DNA of 10,287 bases, from assembly GCA_028822675.1 (NCBI GenBank), contig JAPKDE010000081.1, forward strand, positions 1 to 10,287. Direction: 5' to 3'. Shown here piece after piece: positions 7,419 through 10,287 of this stretch. Source of the DNA: Dehalococcoidia bacterium (lineage in GTDB: Bacteria; Chloroflexota; Dehalococcoidia; UBA3495). A program made the position numbers and the translations under genes. Positions within the stretch are counted from its first letter, which is position 1, and each line of letters starts with the position of its first letter. The notes under the pieces were generated by a model. That model saw nothing but the letters and a program-made list of their open reading frames with translations. It searched no databases and was not told the DNA's origin.

Positions 7419-7478
7419 TTGCCTCAGCAGGATGAACTGCGCCGCGTCCATGGTTCGACTAGCTCACCACGAACGGTT
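7419..7478 (+). repeat. 60-base direct repeat, copy B
   Basis: Second direct copy of the unit, 178 bases after copy A, with five differences in 60 bases. Its core at 7452-7476 contains TTCGACTAGCTCA where copy A has TTCGACGGGCTCA. Similarity to the region after copy A continues weakly to about 7514. With the inverted core at 7360-7384 it accounts for most of the 346-base gap between the exporter and the minus-strand LLM gene. No gene is visible in that gap. Confidence 0.85.
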
Positions 7479-7530
7479 GGGGAGGCGGCATGTTTGAGGA
7501 CAATCAGCGGTATTAAGAGTTATTTGAGAA

Positions 7531-7568
7531 CGGTTGGTTTGGCTGAGATTCACTTACCGAACCAACCG
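7531..7568 (-). terminator. strong hairpin between convergent genes, probable terminator
   Basis: CGGTTGGTTTGG (7531-7542) and CCGAACCAACCG (7557-7568) form a 12-pair stem with a single G-T mismatch pair around a 14-base loop. It begins 16 bases after the stop of the minus-strand LLM gene and is followed on that strand by TTCTCAAATAACT, moderately T-rich. The position suits transcription termination of that gene and possibly of the converging exporter transcript. There is no T-run on the plus side. Confidence 0.55.
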
Positions 7569-7583
7569 CTCTACGCCCAGAGC

Positions 7584-8702
7584 TTACTTGAAGTGGGGGA
7601 TGACTTCTTCAGTGAGAATCTTGATCGATTTCATGGCGACGTCACGAGGGACGGAAGATGTCCAGTTGACCTCAAACATGATCTCGTCCGTGCTGTACAA
7701 ATCCCGAAGCATCTCAATCTTTTCGATAACCTCTGGTCCTGTTCCGAAGAGGTTTACCTCTGCGGTGGTTTCGGGACTGGCGGCGCCGGCGTCGGTGCTA
7801 CCGATTCCCGTCCTGCCAGAGAAGTATCTTCTGGCCAAATCCATGAGCGACTCAACGTGGCGGTCGTTCTCTTCTTTGGTGTCGGACAACAGGGTCGGAA
7901 TGCGCACCACTGTGGTCGGCTCGCCAGCGTGTCCAGCATCGTACCAGGCCTGGCGATATGCCTTCACGTCTTCCTTGAGGACATTGGTCCCTCTGATGTT
8001 GTGGGTAGAACTGCCGGCCCCGATGGCTATCTTGTAACCCAGCTTGCCCATTGGGACAAAGCTCTCCTGGCTGTCTACGGGCAGCAACATGGGAGGATAG
8101 GGCTTCTGGTAGGGCTTGGGGATGGACAGATACGGCTCGTAGAATGCCGGATAGTTGTAATACTTACCCTCAAATCCGGAGAAGCTATCCTCGGTCCAGA
8201 GTTGTTTCATTACCTCTAAGAATTCAAAGAAGTAGTCCCGTCGCTCGTCGGAACCGCGAGACCGAGCGCCCGCGCCGTAATAGAAGCGGCCCTCGCTGAC
8301 CTGGTCGATGATGGAAATCTGTTCTGCCGTCTGGAACGGGTCATCCAGCGTCAAGTTGTCGAAGGCGTACCGCTCGTGGGGTAGTGCCTTCTCAGACAAT
8401 TCTTCGCCGGGCAACTTCATTAGCGGGCGGTGGATGGACGATCCAATTTTGATGTTCTTGGTACGGGCGGCAACCACAGCGGCAAGCATCAGAACCTGGG
8501 GATCCATGCTGGCCTGTTTGGAAAAATGGCTTCCGCCGAACCAGATATAGTCCCAGCCCATGGACTCTACTGCATCAACCTGTTCAAAGTTCTTGGTGTA
8601 GGCTTCCGATTCTAGAAGTTTTCCGCCTTCATAGGTTGGGTCCCAAGGGAACTTGCCACCAGCGTAGACGGCGTTCCAGGTATCAAATAATCCGAAATCC
8701 AT
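7584..8702 (-). CDS. LLM-class flavin-dependent monooxygenase with divergent active site
   Basis: A 372-residue luciferase-like protein. It starts with the barrel strand MDFGLFDTWN and ends with the family's C-terminal helix (TEEVIPHFK). The start is fixed by AGGAG on the minus strand (8711-8715), eight bases before the ATG. The phosphate-binding region around residues 121-150 (PFQTAEQISIIDQVSEGRFY then YGAGARSRGS) and the KPYPPMLLP segment (200-208) are clear. Two features separate it from the other two LLM proteins here. The active-site strand reads WFGGSHF (54-60), so the usual E-H-H is G-S-H. About 27 extra residues (roughly 94-121, with KLPGEELSEKALPHERYAF) lie between the strand KIGSSIHRPL and the flavin region. 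It is the last gene of a minus-strand group with a Fe-S protein and a gamma-glutamyltransferase, 96 bases after the former. The substrate is unknown; the changes suggest chemistry or cofactor handling unlike LuxA. Confidence 0.92.
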   Translation of the reverse strand: MDFGLFDTWNAVYAGGKFPWDPTYEGGKLLESEAYTKNFEQVDAVESMGWDYIWFGGSHFSKQASMDPQVLMLAAVVAARTKNIKIGSSIHRPLMKLPGEELSEKALPHERYAFDNLTLDDPFQTAEQISIIDQVSEGRFYYGAGARSRGSDERRDYFFEFLEVMKQLWTEDSFSGFEGKYYNYPAFYEPYLSIPKPYQKPYPPMLLPVDSQESFVPMGKLGYKIAIGAGSSTHNIRGTNVLKEDVKAYRQAWYDAGHAGEPTTVVRIPTLLSDTKEENDRHVESLMDLARRYFSGRTGIGSTDAGAASPETTAEVNLFGTGPEVIEKIEMLRDLYSTDEIMFEVNWTSSVPRDVAMKSIKILTEEVIPHFK

Positions 8703-8744
8703 AATCGCTACTCCTAAGTTGATGTTCAGTGCGAGGCTGGGTTG

Positions 8745-8767
8745 ACGCCAAGCTTAGCGTCTGGCGT
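8745..8767. repeat. short inverted repeat between LLM and Fe-S protein genes
   Basis: ACGCCA (8745-8750) and TGGCGT (8762-8767) are perfect inverted arms around 11 bases. A competing pair, GACGC (8744-8748) with GCGTC (8757-8761), overlaps it. It lies in the 96-base gap downstream of the Fe-S protein gene and upstream of the LLM gene. It could be a weak hairpin in the intercistronic RNA or a binding site. No T-run follows on the minus strand. Confidence 0.3.
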
Positions 8768-8798
8768 AAATCTCTTTTATGGTGAAGTACCGCCGAGC

Positions 8799-9770
8799 CT
8801 ATTTCTTGGCGTAGTTTTTTTCAATAGAAAGCCGGGCTTCCTCAGGGGAGATGCCGTTGGCCATGGCGCAGGGGCTAGTCTCTTCCAAGATGGCGTCAAC
8901 ATCACCCGAGAGAACGTGCTTTTTGTGGATGTCCTCATGCTCAATCCCCAGGGCACGGCCCACCAGAGTCAGGTAGTGTTCTACCTTCACTGGGTATTCG
9001 CCTTCATAGCGGCACATGTTGCGCTGGCAGCCGTGATAGAGGGTGCTGTAGGTATCGGCGCCCATTTCGATGGCCTTTTCAACGAAGCCTTTGGACATGT
9101 CCTCCCAGGCTCCGGGCTCCATCTTTTCAATCGTCGCCGGAGTGCAATGGCGGCCAAAATTGAGGTTGGTGCCAATGTCGATCAGATTCACACCAGGCAG
9201 CTTGGAAAGCAGTAGCTGGGCGCTGCGGGCTTCGGCGTCACCCTGCTCGCGTCCGGTGTGGTAGTGCAGGGCCACGGTGGTCTCTGGCTGGGGTTTGAAG
9301 TCCAGCTTGTCCAGGTTGTCTACCAGGAACTCGGCCACGTGGTTAAAATCGAAACTCTTGCCGCGCATGTCCATGATGTCGTCGTAGAAGTAGATGCAGG
9401 ACGGGCACCACATGACCACCTGCTTCGGGCTGAACTTCTGGAAGTTGGAGGCGGTGGTGGCGGCAACAGAGCGGGCGGCCTTTTCATCGCCGCGCTGGAA
9501 GTGCTGAATGCCGCAGCAGTAGGTCTTGCCACCAACAGACGCAAAGCTAACGCCTATCTTCTTGAAGATGTCTGTGACGGTGCGAATCAGATGTGTGGTC
9601 CGGAGCACGTTGCAGCCCAGGTAGAGCACTATGTCAGTCTGTTTGACATCGTCTGGTGGCGTGGACAACAGCCACTCCCGTTCTTCGGGCTTGGTCTGCA
9701 GACCGTGGACCACATCAATGTCCCTGAAGAATTCCTTGTAAAACCCTGGTTCCGGTTTCGGCTGTGTCAT
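8799..9770 (-). CDS. HdrB-like cysteine-rich (CCG-domain) Fe-S protein
   Basis: A 323-residue cytoplasmic protein of the cysteine-rich domain family found in heterodisulfide reductase subunit B, glycolate oxidase GlcF and related electron carriers. These domains hold an unusual 4Fe-4S cluster that handles thiol-disulfide or two-electron chemistry. The first motif is complete and exact: C53, then 31 residues, C85-C86-G87, then 35 residues, C122-P-S-C125, fitting the family spacing CX31-39CCX35-36CXXC. The second domain (about 165-255) is degenerate: HYH at 169-171 where cysteine is expected, single C209 instead of CC, and C248 with C253 four residues apart. There is no N-terminal ferredoxin domain and no membrane segment, so partner proteins are expected. 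AGGAG (minus strand, 9778-9782), seven bases before the ATG, supports the start. It sits between a gamma-glutamyltransferase and an LLM gene on the same strand. It could reduce a disulfide or feed electrons to a flavin enzyme; the exact role is not determined. Confidence 0.85.
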   Translation of the reverse strand: MTQPKPEPGFYKEFFRDIDVVHGLQTKPEEREWLLSTPPDDVKQTDIVLYLGCNVLRTTHLIRTVTDIFKKIGVSFASVGGKTYCCGIQHFQRGDEKAARSVAATTASNFQKFSPKQVVMWCPSCIYFYDDIMDMRGKSFDFNHVAEFLVDNLDKLDFKPQPETTVALHYHTGREQGDAEARSAQLLLSKLPGVNLIDIGTNLNFGRHCTPATIEKMEPGAWEDMSKGFVEKAIEMGADTYSTLYHGCQRNMCRYEGEYPVKVEHYLTLVGRALGIEHEDIHKKHVLSGDVDAILEETSPCAMANGISPEEARLSIEKNYAKK

Positions 9771-9822
9771 CTGTTAGCTCCTAAATTATTCAACCTGAGT
9801 AGAAGTCGTTCGATATGGAAAC

Positions 9823-9835
9823 GCGGCTGTGCCGC
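9823..9835 (-). terminator. GC hairpin after gamma-glutamyltransferase gene
   Basis: GCGGC and GCCGC form a five-pair all-GC stem with a three-base loop, 12 bases after the transferase stop on the minus strand, followed by GTTTCC. It is short and its T-run is poor, so it may attenuate rather than end transcription into the next gene 52 bases on. Confidence 0.3.
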
Positions 9836-9847
9836 CCACTGCGCGGC

Positions 9848-10287
9848 CTAGTAGCCTACGGCGCAGCCGTCTTTGCGGGGTTCTGAGCCGCCACGGAGTA
9901 CACCGGTCTCCGGGTCGCGTTGGATAATCTGTGCTCCGCCAATGGATACCCGATTATACCCGTTGATCATTCCCACATTATGGCCTCGGGACTTGAGGTC
10001 TTGGGCCACGGCCGAGTCCAAACCTTCTTCCAGGATTACATTGTCATTGCCGACCATGAACCGCAGAGCGTTGATGGCCTTTTGCGGGTCCATGTCGTGG
10101 TCCACCATATTGCTGATTAGTTGCAGATGGCCCTGGGGTTGCATGAACGCACCCATCATCCCGTAGGAGGAATGCAACTCATCACCAATCGTAGTCATGC
10201 CAGGGATGATCGTGTTGAAGGGCCGCTTGCCAGGGGCCAGGTGGTTGGCGTGATTCGGGTCCAGAGAGAACAGGGAGGCCCGGTTGT
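9848..10287 (-). CDS. ggt: gamma-glutamyltransferase, C-terminal part (gene runs off window)
   Basis: The visible 146 codons are the C-terminal part of a gamma-glutamyltransferase (Ntn hydrolase), which cleaves glutathione and other gamma-glutamyl compounds or transfers the gamma-glutamyl group. These enzymes are usually made as an exported precursor that splits itself into two chains. The reading frame is open to the window edge and starts with LFSLDPNHANHLAPGKRP, then FNTIIPGM, a highly conserved small-subunit segment. It continues through GMMGAFMQPQGHLQLISNMV and ends with SIGGAQIIQRDPETGVLRGGSEPRKDGCAVGY-type features including the G-G-S-x-x-R-K-D-G block. The ATG at 10198-10196 is internal, not the start. 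The nucleophilic threonine, signal peptide and start lie outside the window. It is the first of three minus-strand genes here and may lead an operon with the Fe-S protein and LLM gene. Confidence 0.93.
   Translation of the reverse strand, partial: NRASLFSLDPNHANHLAPGKRPFNTIIPGMTTIGDELHSSYGMMGAFMQPQGHLQLISNMVDHDMDPQKAINALRFMVGNDNVILEEGLDSAVAQDLKSRGHNVGMINGYNRVSIGGAQIIQRDPETGVLRGGSEPRKDGCAVGY

Noticed and set aside
7241..7478. Repeats as a CRISPR array or transposon ends
   Set aside because: Only two direct copies 178 bases apart with one inverted core, no regular spacers and no transposase nearby; a REP-like dispersed repeat fits better.
7419..8219. 266-codon plus-strand reading frame over the repeat and the LLM gene
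   Set aside because: It lies antisense to the well-supported minus-strand LLM gene and starts in the repeat; the repeat copies differ at amino-acid-changing positions, so coding is not conserved.
9258..9851. 197-codon plus-strand reading frame
   Set aside because: It is antisense to the Fe-S protein gene, whose exact cysteine spacing shows the true frame.
10196..10198. ATG as the start of a small 116-residue protein
   Set aside because: The same frame stays open to the window edge and encodes the conserved gamma-glutamyltransferase block LFSLDPN...LAPGKRP, so this ATG is internal.

Overview
The window looks like a chromosomal stretch of an uncultured bacterium, most plausibly a SAR202-type or other Dehalococcoidia-like Chloroflexota. 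This is an inference: three divergent luciferase-like (LLM) flavin-dependent monooxygenase genes lie within 10 kb, and large expansions of such paralogues are a known trait of SAR202. No rRNA or other marker gene is present to confirm it. Codons are moderately GC-rich. The higBA region and the gaps beside it are visibly more AT-rich.

Left part, + strand (15-3048): an intact LLM monooxygenase is followed after 79 bases by a full-length AMP-forming acetyl-CoA synthetase with its own Shine-Dalgarno and a hairpin behind it. Middle (3135-3797): a compact toxin-first higBA module has a well-formed promoter overlapped by an inverted repeat. The promoter spacing places the transcript start at the toxin's GTG codon. 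It is followed (3854-4984) by a second LLM gene interrupted by one in-frame TGA at codon 50, otherwise open to its end. A 225-base gap with two hairpins leads to a half-size ABC exporter (5210-7237) with an acidic insert in its ATPase domain and a hydrophilic tail.

The 346-base gap 7238-7583 separates convergent genes. It carries two direct copies of a ~60-base repeat, an inverted copy of its 25-base core, and a strong hairpin. On the - strand, reading from the right edge, come the C-terminal part of a gamma-glutamyltransferase (cut by the window end), a heterodisulfide-reductase-B-like cysteine-rich Fe-S protein, and a third LLM monooxygenase with an altered active-site motif. These three share orientation and have short gaps, and could be one operon.

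Taken together the window suggests heterotrophic oxidation of organic substrates: flavin monooxygenases, acetate activation, glutathione or gamma-glutamyl compound turnover, an Fe-S redox protein and an exporter, with a toxin-antitoxin module and REP-like repeats inserted between them. I did not find a clearly new defence or mobile system. The most unusual items are the nonsense-interrupted LLM gene, the repeat with compensatory base changes, the apparently leaderless higB, the Fe-S protein with one intact and one degenerate CCG motif, and the LLM protein lacking the usual E-H-H motif.
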